Numbered from the stretch's first letter, positions 46,601 to 54,953 are shown. The stretch is DNA of 64,000 nucleotides from Flavobacterium sp. 9 (GCF_002754195.1 NZ_PEEU01000001.1:1488001-1552000); one strand, 5' to 3'. Made by a program: numbers and translations. Notes: generated by a model from the letters alone, not told the origin.

Positions 46601-47773
46601 TTTAATTTTAACGGCTCCTTTATTTACAGCACTTCCTGTAATTTCCTTGTTATTTATTTCTTTTAAGAAAACATAAACATTTTCTTTCCCAATTTCGGCA
46701 TAAAGTCTATCGGCACTTAAATTAGGATAGATTTTTGTTTTTGTAGTTATTGTAAGCGTGGTTGGTAAGGAATCCAATCCTTCAACTTCTTTTAGCAATA
46801 AAAATAGTTCGTTGTATCGTTCAAATAGATTTGCGACATTGATTGTATCATCCTTTAATTGTTTTTGGATTAGTTTCCAACGTGCTGTACTATCACTAGA
46901 AATTTTACCTTTAAGTATATTAGCATCAATCGATTTGATCATTTTTTCGCGAACGATCTCCCAATTAAAATTTTGAGCCATTACAACCTGATTTGCTTGC
47001 TTTAATGCAGCATACATTTGTGTAAACAGTGCATGTTCTGGCTTACCGTCAAAATCTTTTGCAGAAGTATTTATATTATTAAAAGCTTCAGAAATCTTGG
47101 TCCAATAATCTCTTCCAACTATATCATTGATAGCAGTAGCATGATCTAATTTCTTTTTAATTTCTTCTTTAATAATTTCGATACTTGGTTCATCAATTCC
47201 AGCCTGAAGCATTTGAGGAACTGCCAGGGTTTGTTGCGCTGCCACACTTGCATAAGTCTGAGACATTATAGTGTTAGCATTGTTTTCGGCTCCTTGAATC
47301 GGAGAAGTAATGTTGGCTGATTCGGCAGAACTCATTATTGGACCGCCAGTGTTATTAGCAACGCCTTCTCCGATTGAAGCATTGGAAGTTGATGTTGTTG
47401 TTGTCTCTGCAACTGAAGAAGTATTACCAACCGACTTTGATGCGTCGTTGATGCCTTCTCCTGCTGAGACTGTGTAATTTGCTTTTATTCCCTCAGAAAC
47501 CGAAGAAGTATTGCTGACAGATACTAGTTGCTTTTCATTTTTTTCAGCAGTAGTATTTGTAGCGCCTTCTCCGATTGAGGTACTAGAATTGTTTGCAACA
47601 GCATTTAGAGTTTTTTGCTCCTGCCATATTTGCTCTATATCTTTTTGCTGATTTATTTCTTTTGAAACTTTGGCTAACTCTTTTATGATAGTTTCTGTTA
47701 AGTGTTCTGAACTTTTTATATCAGCACTTTTTTTTATTGAAAGATTGAAATTGTGAATTGCATTTTTACTCAT
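43682..47773 (-). CDS. Large peptidoglycan hydrolase (lysozyme-like plus M15 peptidase) of the tail locus
   Basis: From ATG 47773 (MSKNAIHNF) the product is 1363 residues, or 1379 from 47821. It has no signal peptide. After a helical start comes an S/T/N/G-rich linker with repeated SIGEG-type units, then several Ig-like beta domains (about 350-960). A lysozyme-like helical domain follows (MIAMSVETAETF then GNAIGLAQFTFKA, about 990-1130), then a C-terminal M15-type zinc peptidase: SRHYFGKAFDVSEING (His1292, Asp1299) and HNHFHVEV (His1357, His1359). It should cut cell-wall glycan and peptide. Its promoter carries the locus motif. Confidence 0.8.
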   Translation of the reverse strand: MSKNAIHNFNLSIKKSADIKSSEHLTETIIKELAKVSKEINQQKDIEQIWQEQKTLNAVANNSSTSIGEGATNTTAEKNEKQLVSVSNTSSVSEGIKANYTVSAGEGINDASKSVGNTSSVAETTTTSTSNASIGEGVANNTGGPIMSSAESANITSPIQGAENNANTIMSQTYASVAAQQTLAVPQMLQAGIDEPSIEIIKEEIKKKLDHATAINDIVGRDYWTKISEAFNNINTSAKDFDGKPEHALFTQMYAALKQANQVVMAQNFNWEIVREKMIKSIDANILKGKISSDSTARWKLIQKQLKDDTINVANLFERYNELFLLLKEVEGLDSLPTTLTITTKTKIYPNLSADRLYAEIGKENVYVFLKEINNKEITGSAVNKGAVKIKNTDATKFIVGESLDFILDELLVNDIKFEKKDINWIVYNSQKKNDKGIDFINEGTSFSYNFDAPGKYKVEAYGGNPGSNSKNKKNLKLAAFVEVEIIAQEITIVPPGTIKTTFVRPFAEEQLFKVGLKNPEVKTLNPLKLYYQIAYTNADKVTTVSDEQELDSTGIVKLAMPNIGEYSIKVVSKDQYTLNQKYSIKTIKNFINSIEITDNKAEKDIYLWSKTDQKVIFKAQKFMIEPVTPQEKQNVKWLVYDKNGLIYVPDRLPLQLESNDAGKQYLVKGESFTFSIPKIEGEFTIEAYSNVKQRSKSTSSKKIFVKHPEVTEAYWTYNDGNKKKTSGFAGEINHIKASIPGYLNQLVRIKFYLNDSKEVNYYNDTTTNSEGEINKILKFDANLQKHFGLKNGKTAKIRFELEGLQNGNVPYLFKVNANAYKETSLNVTTSAKITDAYFMYDGNRVKAEDKIPFSKEGTTVTIVAKTQNMVGKEIVLTAHKVSEKPAFRHAAKVNSEGDAIVSFIIMPAKGAKNGTVNKYYVGIEGYSTKHLTDKLINMIVGTSAKLTTGNTGKIDATGLGMIWGGKVSVKFRQKVVKICGDLWGEDKKYEMANALMIAMSVETAETFSSSLIRLTKNGYVAVSKEEHRDNPDLVKGNAIGLAQFTFKAVRSLILNERGIPENEKSIATITLKEINDYKQKLALLSPEDQLDYVKTYFMLFNNYKKVRRPEDVYMIIFAPSAAGKGDNVNIYKKFLTEEDKNKGKVNPNYRDNAAMDIKNDGFNKGDNDSIIQSGELLARYREMENKGLRYAIDINEGRKLNQVLAEKIIKGGRVTFGDSHVSNKMDKAMAQDNITDTSLGKNAKRSNYKRAPGGEIEILSELLYIMYQLSKDYTFKVSEISGADHSRNSRHYFGKAFDVSEINGLDIGQGIGDEAVANPKVSDKLIEEFRLKALSYGALLVWNKLNDKVKKEHHNHFHVEVK

Positions 47774-47796
47774 CGCTATAGTGTTTTTTCCGGATG

Positions 47797-47858
47797 TAAA
47801 AGTACTATTGATATGTGTCAATTTAAAATTTCAAACCGCTTGTATTCAGTAGTTTCAG
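47797..47858 (-). promoter_or_regulatory. Locus promoter: 13-mer plus -7 element, hydrolase gene
   Basis: The minus strand reads CTGAAACTACTGA (47858 to 47846), then 41 nt, then TACTTTTA (47804 to 47797). The -7-like box lies inside the first 16 codons of the long ORF, which supports the start at 47773. Confidence 0.7.
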
Positions 47859-47873
47859 CAAGTTTACATTCTA

Positions 47874-47936
47874 CTGAAACTACTGAAAACAGTAGGCTTT
47901 TTTCTCTTCATTTTGTATTCTTCTGACTTACTTTTA
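47874..47936 (+). promoter_or_regulatory. Locus promoter: 13-mer plus -7 element, fibre cassette
   Basis: CTGAAACTACTGA at 47874-47886, 42 nt, then TACTTTTA at 47929-47936. It is divergent from the hydrolase promoter, and the two 13-mers face away from each other across 15 nt. Confidence 0.7.
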
Positions 47937-48059
47937 CACCCTCAAATATCAAATAGAGGCATCTAATTTTAGGCAATAATAACTTGCTCACTCTCCTCTG
48001 ATTTTCTCAAAAAATAATCACAACATTTTATATTAATCATTTTAAAAACAATAACCATT

Positions 48060-48170
48060 ATGGATTATGTATTACCGAATGGCATTACTAAAATGCCAAA
48101 AATACCTGATAAGAATAATTTTCAATTTTTGCTAAATCAAACATTCAAAGAAAACATTCGCACTCTATAA
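48060..48170 (+). CDS. Possible 36-residue leader peptide gene
   Basis: ATG at 48060 to TAA at 48168-48170 encodes MDYVLPNGITKMPKIPDKNN and 16 more residues. It lies on the transcript expected from the promoter at 47929 and 80 nt before the first fibre gene. It begins MDY like the small protein at 54759, which occupies the same leader position of the next operon. This could still be chance. Confidence 0.35.
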   Translation: MDYVLPNGITKMPKIPDKNNFQFLLNQTFKENIRTL

Positions 48171-48249
48171 AAACCAAAATTCCACTCATTATAGAGGTAA
48201 CAACAAAAAAATCATTAAAACTTAATTACATAATTTAAAAAAGATAAAA

Positions 48250-48882
48250 ATGGCTATACAATCATTAAAAACTATTAGAAGCTGGTTTAGAACAGGTTTA
48301 CAACCTACACAATTGCAATTTTGGGACACTTGGGATTCCTTCAGACATAAAAGCGAAAAAATTCCAGCAAGAGATATTGAAGGGATTGATACATTATTTG
48401 GGGATAAAATTATTCCATCCGGACAGTTTCTGATTTTTAAAGTTGACCCAAATACAGCTGATGAATTAGAAATCGGTGATAGCGTCATTGGATACTGCGA
48501 AAATAATTTCCTGTGTGAAGCAACGTATTATGGCGGAGATACAAGTTTGATGAGCAGTTTTACTAATTCAAACAATAGTGTAGGGAGAATTATATCATTC
48601 GGTTATAACGATCCAAACTACGGTGACTTTATTATTTATGAAGTTAATGAAGAAGTATTGCAAAGGGCATATAGCTGTGGTACATATAATGGAGTTACAC
48701 TTATGTCTAAAAGACCAGGACAACTAGAATTTTCAACAGAATATTTTAGTTCTTCTTACCCAAAAACATCTGTACAATGGTTTGAATTTTCTCCAGGCAC
48801 TATTATTAAATTAAGAGATACTATTGGTGACTTTGACGACTCGAAAGAATTTATGATACCAAATGTAGAAAACCCTAAATAA
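48250..48882 (+). CDS. Short tail-fibre-like protein with shared N-terminal anchor
   Basis: This 210-residue protein begins with an anchor-like segment WFRTGLQPTQLQFWDTW (residues 11-27) followed by SFRHKSEKIP. The 743-residue fibre at 52088 has nearly the same segment. The remainder differs and is beta-rich. It is probably a fibre variant or a baseplate connector that ends after a short distal domain. First sizeable gene after the divergent promoter. Confidence 0.65.
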   Translation: MAIQSLKTIRSWFRTGLQPTQLQFWDTWDSFRHKSEKIPARDIEGIDTLFGDKIIPSGQFLIFKVDPNTADELEIGDSVIGYCENNFLCEATYYGGDTSLMSSFTNSNNSVGRIISFGYNDPNYGDFIIYEVNEEVLQRAYSCGTYNGVTLMSKRPGQLEFSTEYFSSSYPKTSVQWFEFSPGTIIKLRDTIGDFDDSKEFMIPNVENPK

Positions 48883-48906
48883 AACATCACAAAAAAAAAA
48901 ATCAAT

Positions 48907-50109
48907 ATGAAAAAAGTAATTATACTGTGCATGTTAATCATGGGGATGATGGCTGGCGCACAAAATCAGATTATTACAAAACCCTTACAACTGAGCACAG
49001 TCAACAAAGGCTTTGCTAATGATAGCGTACTTGTTTGGGGAAAAGATAAAACTGTAAAGTTTATGCCTAAAAGCAGTTTCGGTACTGGAGCATCAACTCA
49101 TATTACAGCCGGCTACAACGTAACTATTAACGGATCAGGAAATATAAACAATCCATATGTAATCAACTCCAACTATCCAACAAATGGAGCAAGTTATTCT
49201 GATAATCCGTTTACAGCCTACTGTTTTATTTATCCAGACAGAGGTTTTCAATACTACAAACAACAATCTCCAGATAATGAAGGAAGATCTATTCAAACCA
49301 CCTATTCAGATTCAAGTATAAAATATTCGTTACAAGCACCAGAAAATAATAGTTTTAATATTGGATTCGAATTAAAATTTCCAAAACCTATTTCTAGCTA
49401 CTATACCAGAACCTTCCCAATATCTGTTAATGGGAATTTTGCTGATGCAAATGGAAATATATCATTATCTCAAAATGAAGTTATTCCAACTTTGCAATCT
49501 GTAATTAATGCGGGAAATTCTATTTCAAATCCTGAGGGAGATAACTTAAAAATACTACAAGACGATGGAGAAGGGTCTATAAATAGAAAGCTGATCGATA
49601 TGACCACAAATGGTGTAGGTTTGAAGATCAATAACACTAACATTGGTATTTACAACGAAAGTTCGGGCAATTATCAATATGGTATGCTTTTATTAGACTC
49701 TGAAGGATCTAAAGGAATGGCACAGCTTAATGCTATCAAATACTCACAAGGCTGCGCAATATCATTTAACAATCAAGAAGGCGCGATTGGAATTTACGGT
49801 ACAAGCGCTTCATCAAGGCCAATGATTGAACTTCAAAAAAGCTCAAAAGGTCCGGCAATTTACATAGAATCTACAAGTACTTCAGCGCCTTTAGTAGTTT
49901 CTAAAGCAAGTTCCGGGGGTTATTCTCCTTCAAACAATCTATTTTCTATCAATAGTACAGGTAGTTTTCAGGTTAATTTTTTTGATGTTATTGCTCCAGC
50001 ATCTGCCACTCAAAAAGGTGTTGAAGGTGAAGTAAGAATAACCCGTACTCATATTTATGTTTGTACTGCAACAAATACTTGGGTTCGTACTGCTTTATCT
50101 ACCTGGTAA
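48907..50109 (+). CDS. Fibre-like protein with signal-peptide-like start
   Basis: This 400-residue protein starts with a hydrophobic stretch (MKKVIILCMLIMGMMAGAQ) that looks like a signal peptide, unusual in a cytoplasmically assembled tail. After it come KPLQLSTVNKGFANDSVLVWG, also present in the protein at 50607, and beta-rich, glycine-rich repeats. The C-terminal segment GEVRITRTHIYVCTATNTWVR is typical of distal fibre domains. It is 25 nt after the previous gene, in the same operon. Confidence 0.6.
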   Translation: MKKVIILCMLIMGMMAGAQNQIITKPLQLSTVNKGFANDSVLVWGKDKTVKFMPKSSFGTGASTHITAGYNVTINGSGNINNPYVINSNYPTNGASYSDNPFTAYCFIYPDRGFQYYKQQSPDNEGRSIQTTYSDSSIKYSLQAPENNSFNIGFELKFPKPISSYYTRTFPISVNGNFADANGNISLSQNEVIPTLQSVINAGNSISNPEGDNLKILQDDGEGSINRKLIDMTTNGVGLKINNTNIGIYNESSGNYQYGMLLLDSEGSKGMAQLNAIKYSQGCAISFNNQEGAIGIYGTSASSRPMIELQKSSKGPAIYIESTSTSAPLVVSKASSGGYSPSNNLFSINSTGSFQVNFFDVIAPASATQKGVEGEVRITRTHIYVCTATNTWVRTALSTW

Positions 50110-50167
50110 TAAAATGCTCTAACATCTTGAAACTACACTATTCTACTAAACTTAAACCTAATATTAT

Positions 50168-50359
50168 ATGTATAAAACAAAAATTGCTGTAATCGTTAGT
50201 CTTTTAATTGTCTTAACAGGCTTTATCGATACTAAATTCGATCTTTTGCAAGAAGCAGGTTTTTCATTGATAACCGTCAACAGAATTAAATTGATTGGTT
50301 TGTTTTTATCGGCTGCATTACCAAGTATTACACCTTTGTTTTTGAAAGAAGAAAAGTAA
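50168..50359 (+). CDS. Small membrane protein, holin-like candidate
   Basis: This 63-residue protein has two hydrophobic helices (about 5-20 and 38-58), a short polar loop between them and a charged end KEEK. Size and topology match small phage holins, and it sits among fibre genes next to a large cell-wall hydrolase gene. A holin or release role is an inference from topology and context. An unrelated small membrane protein remains possible. Confidence 0.5.
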   Translation: MYKTKIAVIVSLLIVLTGFIDTKFDLLQEAGFSLITVNRIKLIGLFLSAALPSITPLFLKEEK

Positions 50360-50425
50360 AATAATTCTAAAAAGCAGAAAAAAACTGTATTCAAAAATAA
50401 AGTATTACGTCACTTTTAAACTGAG

Positions 50426-50476
50426 ACACTCAAGATTATTGGAGGCATATATTTTCTGATAGTCTTGGGTGTTTTA
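50426..50476 (+). terminator. Terminator in the fibre cassette
   Basis: Stem ACACTCAAGATTAT / ATAGTCTTGGGTGT, G-T pairs included, followed by TTTTAT. It follows the holin-like gene. Confidence 0.6.
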
Positions 50477-50606
50477 TACAAATGTATTAATACAAACTTA
50501 GCCTCATTATTGTGGTTAAAACAAGTTTATATTAATACTGAAATAATCAATTTTCCGCTAACAAACTTCATGTAACAAAACAACTTAATTCAAAGAAAAC
50601 GAACAA

Positions 50607-51827
50607 ATGAAAGAAAATATGGAAAAACAACCTGACAAAACACAAGCATTATTACACACTCAAAATATAAATAAACCTTTAAAATTAAATACCGTCAATA
50701 AAGGTGAACCAACTGACAATGTTTTAGTTCATGGTGCTAATAATGAAATAAAATCTATTCCTTGGCGTGAGTTTGGCATTAGTTCAATCGAAATTAAGGG
50801 TGAATATTCTAACAATCAAGAAGCTCTACAAAACGGTTTAGTTGATGGAGATATTTATAGCTTACCCTTAGATACAAACGGAAATAATACTGCCTTTTTA
50901 GCAGTAGTTAAAAATGCGTCTCTTGCAATTCTAACTTTAACGTGGGCAAATATTGATGCGGACCTTTCCTCTTTTAGGATTAATGACAAATATAGTTTAT
51001 CTCAATGGGAAGATCATTTTTTATCCAGACTAGATTCGTCAACTATATCTAGTTTAAAAATTACAGGAAATACAATTATTTTCAAATTCCAAAATCCAAC
51101 ATTAATATCTAATGTCGATTTATCAAATATGCGTTTAATTGATGTAGAATTAGAAAATTTTAATCAAATGACTTATTTAGGATTAGATAATAATAACCTA
51201 ACTCACTTCGATCCTAATATACCTTTACCTGAAAGTTTAAACCGAATAGGTTTAAGTGGAAATCAACTAACAGATTTCAATCCTACACTCCCGTTGCCTT
51301 ATAATTTAAATACCTTAGAAATCAGATTTAATCAATTAACAAATTTTAGCCCAAAATTACCATCTGGTTTTATGACGCTTTGGTTAGACAGTAATAATTT
51401 AGAAACGCTAGGAATTATTGATTCTTTACCTTCTAATTTAAGATTTTTAGAATTAGCTTATAATAAATTATCCGATTTTAACCCTTCTATTCCTTTACCG
51501 CAATATATGACAAATTTAGGGTTAATGGGCAACAATCTAACGGATTTTAATCCAACATTACCTTTACCAAATTCTCTGAATTATCTAAATTTAAACGGTA
51601 ATAAATTAACGAAGTTTAATCCTTCATTACCATTACCTGATTCACTCCGTCAAATATACATAACCTCAAATCTAATAAATAACTCAAGTTGGAATAATGA
51701 AACCCAATGGATAAGTACAGCACCCGACAAAGGAGTTATTAGTTCAATGTCTAACACAAACACGATTATAGGTACAACAACGGAAACGCTGCTTTTGGCA
51801 AAAGACTGGAAAATTCAAATATTTTAA
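50607..51827 (+). CDS. Leucine-rich-repeat fibre-like protein
   Basis: This 406-residue protein has no signal peptide. Residues 20-50 (KPLKLNTVNKG, then DNVLVHG) match the start of the protein at 48907. From about 180 to 360 there are seven to eight leucine-rich repeats with the unit LTDFNPTLPLPxSLxxLxLxxN (about 21-23 residues). A short C-terminal domain follows. LRRs are unusual for a tail fibre and suggest protein- or glycan-binding receptor recognition. It lies after a terminator, so its transcription may depend on read-through or an unseen promoter. Confidence 0.65.
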   Translation: MKENMEKQPDKTQALLHTQNINKPLKLNTVNKGEPTDNVLVHGANNEIKSIPWREFGISSIEIKGEYSNNQEALQNGLVDGDIYSLPLDTNGNNTAFLAVVKNASLAILTLTWANIDADLSSFRINDKYSLSQWEDHFLSRLDSSTISSLKITGNTIIFKFQNPTLISNVDLSNMRLIDVELENFNQMTYLGLDNNNLTHFDPNIPLPESLNRIGLSGNQLTDFNPTLPLPYNLNTLEIRFNQLTNFSPKLPSGFMTLWLDSNNLETLGIIDSLPSNLRFLELAYNKLSDFNPSIPLPQYMTNLGLMGNNLTDFNPTLPLPNSLNYLNLNGNKLTKFNPSLPLPDSLRQIYITSNLINNSSWNNETQWISTAPDKGVISSMSNTNTIIGTTTETLLLAKDWKIQIF

Positions 51828-51926
51828 AAATAATTTCCTTCTAAAAAAACAAAAGCTCTTACAAAAAAACACTCACAAAACCAGCAATTATTTGTTTTAC
51901 AAAACATTAGATTAATTAGTTTTCTA

Positions 51927-51989
51927 CTGAAACTACTGAATATGAACTGCTTATCTTTCATTTTTCAGCCTTCTTCTGCCGTATTTTTA
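51927..51989 (+). promoter_or_regulatory. Locus promoter: 13-mer plus -7 element, long fibre gene
   Basis: CTGAAACTACTGA at 51927-51939, 42 nt, then TATTTTTA at 51982-51989, followed by CACTCTCAAAT as in the other copies. 98 nt before the fibre ATG. Confidence 0.72.
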
Positions 51990-52087
51990 CACTCTCAAAT
52001 CACAGTACATTCTGTACAAAAGCGACACTCACAAATTCGAGTTTCTCAAGATCTACAATTTAATTTCGTAATCAATTCCACTATAAT

Positions 52088-54319
52088 ATGGCAACAAATA
52101 TCAATACCATTTTAGGCTGGTTTAAAACTGGCAATAAACCAACTCAAACACAATTTTGGAATTCCTGGCAGAGCTTTTGGCATAAAGATGAAGCAATACC
52201 ACAAAGTAGTATTACCAATCTGAAAAGTACACTGGATTCTAAAACAGATGAATCACAATTCGAAAGTCACAAACTTGATCGAGCAGCTCATGCTACTTTG
52301 TTTGCGGCCAAAGAAGATAAAACCCAAAAAGGTATTTCTAATGGATATGCTCCATTAAACAGTTTTACAAAATTGGCAAGTCAATATTTAGACATAATAA
52401 ATGACTTGGTTTCCGGTGGTTCTACTTCACTTTTAAGCGCAGAGCAAGGAGTGATTCTGCAAAACCAAATTAACAATATAAATATATTGTTAGCTTCAGA
52501 CAATATAAACCTCAACACATTTCAGGAAATTGTTGATGCTATTGAAGTCGTTCAAACTTCAATAAATTCTATTTTGGTAAATGATTTGACAACTGGCGGA
52601 ACAACCAAAGCTTTGACTGCTGAAATGGGAAAACTGTTGCAGACTACAAAAGTCGATAAAGCTACAGGGAAAAGCTTACTTGCTGATTCCGAAATTAACC
52701 GTCTTACAACGCTCTTCAATTATGTACATCCGGCAAATCATCCGCCAAGTATTATCGCTCAGGATATCAATAATAGATTTGTAACAGATGTTGAGAAAGC
52801 AACTTGGAATGCTAAGCAAGCTTCACTTGGATTTACTCCTGAAAATGCAATCAATAAAAATATTCCAAACGGATATGCCGGACTTGGTGTTGACGGAAAA
52901 CTGATCTCTTCGCAAATTCCTTCAATAACCATTAATGACACTTTTGTTGTTACTTCAGAAACTGAAATGTTGGCTTTAAGTGTAGAAACCGGAGACATCG
53001 CAGTAAGATCTGATTTAAATAAATCTTTTATCTTAAAAGGTAAAAATCCAACAATAGTATCAGATTGGCAGGAATTGCTTACACCAACTAGTGATGTAAC
53101 AACCGTTTTTGGTCGTAATGGAGCAATTACAGCTCAAACCGGAGATTATACAGCTGACCAAATCACCGAAACAGCAACAAAGAAATTCCAATCTGCAAAT
53201 CAGCAAGCGTTTAATGATGCAACGTCCAGTATTCAGACACAATTAAATTCAAAAGTATCAAATGCAACCCATACAGGTGATGCAACAGGTTCAACAACTT
53301 TGACGGTAAAAGGAATTAACGGAACTTTACTTTCAGGATTAGCAACAGGCATCTTGAAAAACACAACTGCTACTGGCGTTCCTGTAATTGCAACGGCAAG
53401 TGATTTTCCAATATTAAATCAGGATACTACAGGAACGGCAAATAATGCAACAAAGCTTGGTGGGCAATCCTCTACATATTATGCTCCAATTAATTCACCA
53501 ACATTTCAAGGAAGTCCAACAGCTCCAACTCCGGCATTGGGAACAATCAATGAGCAATTAGCCACTACAACTTTTGTCGCACTTACAAATTTAGATAACG
53601 TAAAAACATCTGGAAATCAAACTATAAACGGTAGTAAATGGTTTAATGGTTCTGTATTATTTGACTCTGGAGTTATCTTTTTAAAACAACCTTCTAATTC
53701 AGCATACAATACGATAATGACACTGCCGGATGGAATAGTAATTAGCCATAATTCTATTGGTAATTTTAGCACGGAATTAAACTCGCACGGTATAAAATTT
53801 GGTAGAGCAACAGTTCAGGCAGAATTAAATACAGATAATTTAACAACTTCCAGAACTTTTTTAATTCCAAACCAATCGGGAACTCTGGCATTAAAAGGAG
53901 ATTTTTTAACAACACCCTCAGGTGACACTTTAAGACCTGCACTGATAATTCCAAATGGACATTTAACTACAACTCCACAAGATGGAGCAATTGAACGTGA
54001 TTGGAACGGAGTATTATGGGAAACTCATGGCGGACTGAGAGAAAAAATAAACGTTCCGGATGTTCCTTATAAAAGTATTACGAATCTAAACACGTTATTT
54101 ACAAGTTACAGACGAAGCTCTGTTAATACTTGTCAGGTAAATTCTCAAAGTGAATTTGCTCCTGATACTTCTCCATCATGGGGAATGTTAACAAGTTGCA
54201 AAACAGATGATGCCGGAGATTATGGAACTCAAACCTATATTTCGATGGGAACGATTCCTAATACTTATGTTCGAAATTGCAACAATGGAACATGGTCTGC
54301 GTGGGTAAAATTAAATTAA
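52088..54319 (+). CDS. Long tail fibre protein
   Basis: This 743-residue protein has an N-terminal anchor WFKTGNKPTQTQFWNSW, a coiled/repeat shaft with typical fibre units (LTTGGTTKALTAEMGKLLQ, FGRNGAITAQTGDYTADQI, SPTAPTPALGTINEQLATTT) and a distal receptor-binding end (about 640-743, TSPSWGMLTSCKTDDAGDYG and WSAWVKLN). The composition and repeats match phage and tailocin fibres. It probably binds the target surface and defines host range. It has its own locus promoter and terminator. Confidence 0.85.
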   Translation: MATNINTILGWFKTGNKPTQTQFWNSWQSFWHKDEAIPQSSITNLKSTLDSKTDESQFESHKLDRAAHATLFAAKEDKTQKGISNGYAPLNSFTKLASQYLDIINDLVSGGSTSLLSAEQGVILQNQINNINILLASDNINLNTFQEIVDAIEVVQTSINSILVNDLTTGGTTKALTAEMGKLLQTTKVDKATGKSLLADSEINRLTTLFNYVHPANHPPSIIAQDINNRFVTDVEKATWNAKQASLGFTPENAINKNIPNGYAGLGVDGKLISSQIPSITINDTFVVTSETEMLALSVETGDIAVRSDLNKSFILKGKNPTIVSDWQELLTPTSDVTTVFGRNGAITAQTGDYTADQITETATKKFQSANQQAFNDATSSIQTQLNSKVSNATHTGDATGSTTLTVKGINGTLLSGLATGILKNTTATGVPVIATASDFPILNQDTTGTANNATKLGGQSSTYYAPINSPTFQGSPTAPTPALGTINEQLATTTFVALTNLDNVKTSGNQTINGSKWFNGSVLFDSGVIFLKQPSNSAYNTIMTLPDGIVISHNSIGNFSTELNSHGIKFGRATVQAELNTDNLTTSRTFLIPNQSGTLALKGDFLTTPSGDTLRPALIIPNGHLTTTPQDGAIERDWNGVLWETHGGLREKINVPDVPYKSITNLNTLFTSYRRSSVNTCQVNSQSEFAPDTSPSWGMLTSCKTDDAGDYGTQTYISMGTIPNTYVRNCNNGTWSAWVKLN

Positions 54320-54367
54320 GCTACACATTAAAAAATAGATATCTAAAAACAATATTGACCTAAACCT

Positions 54368-54436
54368 TACGCCAAAATCAATTGAAAAGTAAAATCCCTT
54401 TTCTCGATTTTGGCGTATTTTTTTTGACACTAAAAA
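54368..54436 (+). terminator. Terminator after the long fibre gene
   Basis: Perfect 12-bp stem TACGCCAAAATC / GATTTTGGCGTA followed by a T-run. Confidence 0.85.
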
Positions 54437-54486
54437 CCTGTTTTGACTAATCCAAAAAATCATTCATTAAACCTCTATCAAATAAC

Positions 54487-54519
<33 letters not shown>

Positions 54520-54559
54520 ACACCTTAAAATCAATAAATTAAACACCATTTATTTTCTA

Positions 54560-54621
54560 CTGAAACTACTGAAAACACGGCTCCAATTTTTCTTTTTTCT
54601 CGCACTTCTGCCGTATTTTTA
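54560..54621 (+). promoter_or_regulatory. Locus promoter: 13-mer plus -7 element, baseplate operon
   Basis: CTGAAACTACTGA at 54560-54572, 41 nt, then TATTTTTA at 54614-54621 and ACATACTCTAAT after it. It probably serves the genes from 54759 to 60672. Confidence 0.72.
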
Positions 54622-54758
54622 CATACTCTAATTCCAACTATTAGTTTGCCGAAAAGGCACAAAAAAACTCCTGCTTTCAAAATATTTCTGAAAGTGGACA
54701 CCTCAACTATACACGTAATTCAAATCATCATATTAACAATTAAAACAATAAGCGAATC

Positions 54759-54953
54759 ATGGATTATACACCAAAAGATTTAGGAGAAACACCTAAAACA
54801 CCAGACATGAGTAATTTCAAAAATCCTTTAACGCAAGCATCAGAAGGAAGCATTTTTATAGAAAGCTTTAACATCGCAACTTTAAGTGTATCTGAAAAAA
54901 GCGAAAGTCTGTGCGAAGCCATTAAAAAAGAAAGCAGAGATTCTAATATTTAA
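54759..54953 (+). CDS. Small protein at the head of the baseplate operon
   Basis: This 64-residue soluble, acidic protein begins MDYTPKDLGETPKTPDMSNF and has a helical C-terminal half (SVSEKSESLCEAIKKESRD). I do not recognise it. It is the first gene after the locus promoter, 67 nt before the next. It may be a small tail-assembly factor. Confidence 0.55.
   Translation: MDYTPKDLGETPKTPDMSNFKNPLTQASEGSIFIESFNIATLSVSEKSESLCEAIKKESRDSNI

Noticed and set aside
50539-50600. CTGAAATAATCAA before the LRR fibre gene as a seventh copy of the locus motif
   Set aside because: It diverges at the 3' end and there is no TAnnTTT box 41-42 nt downstream.
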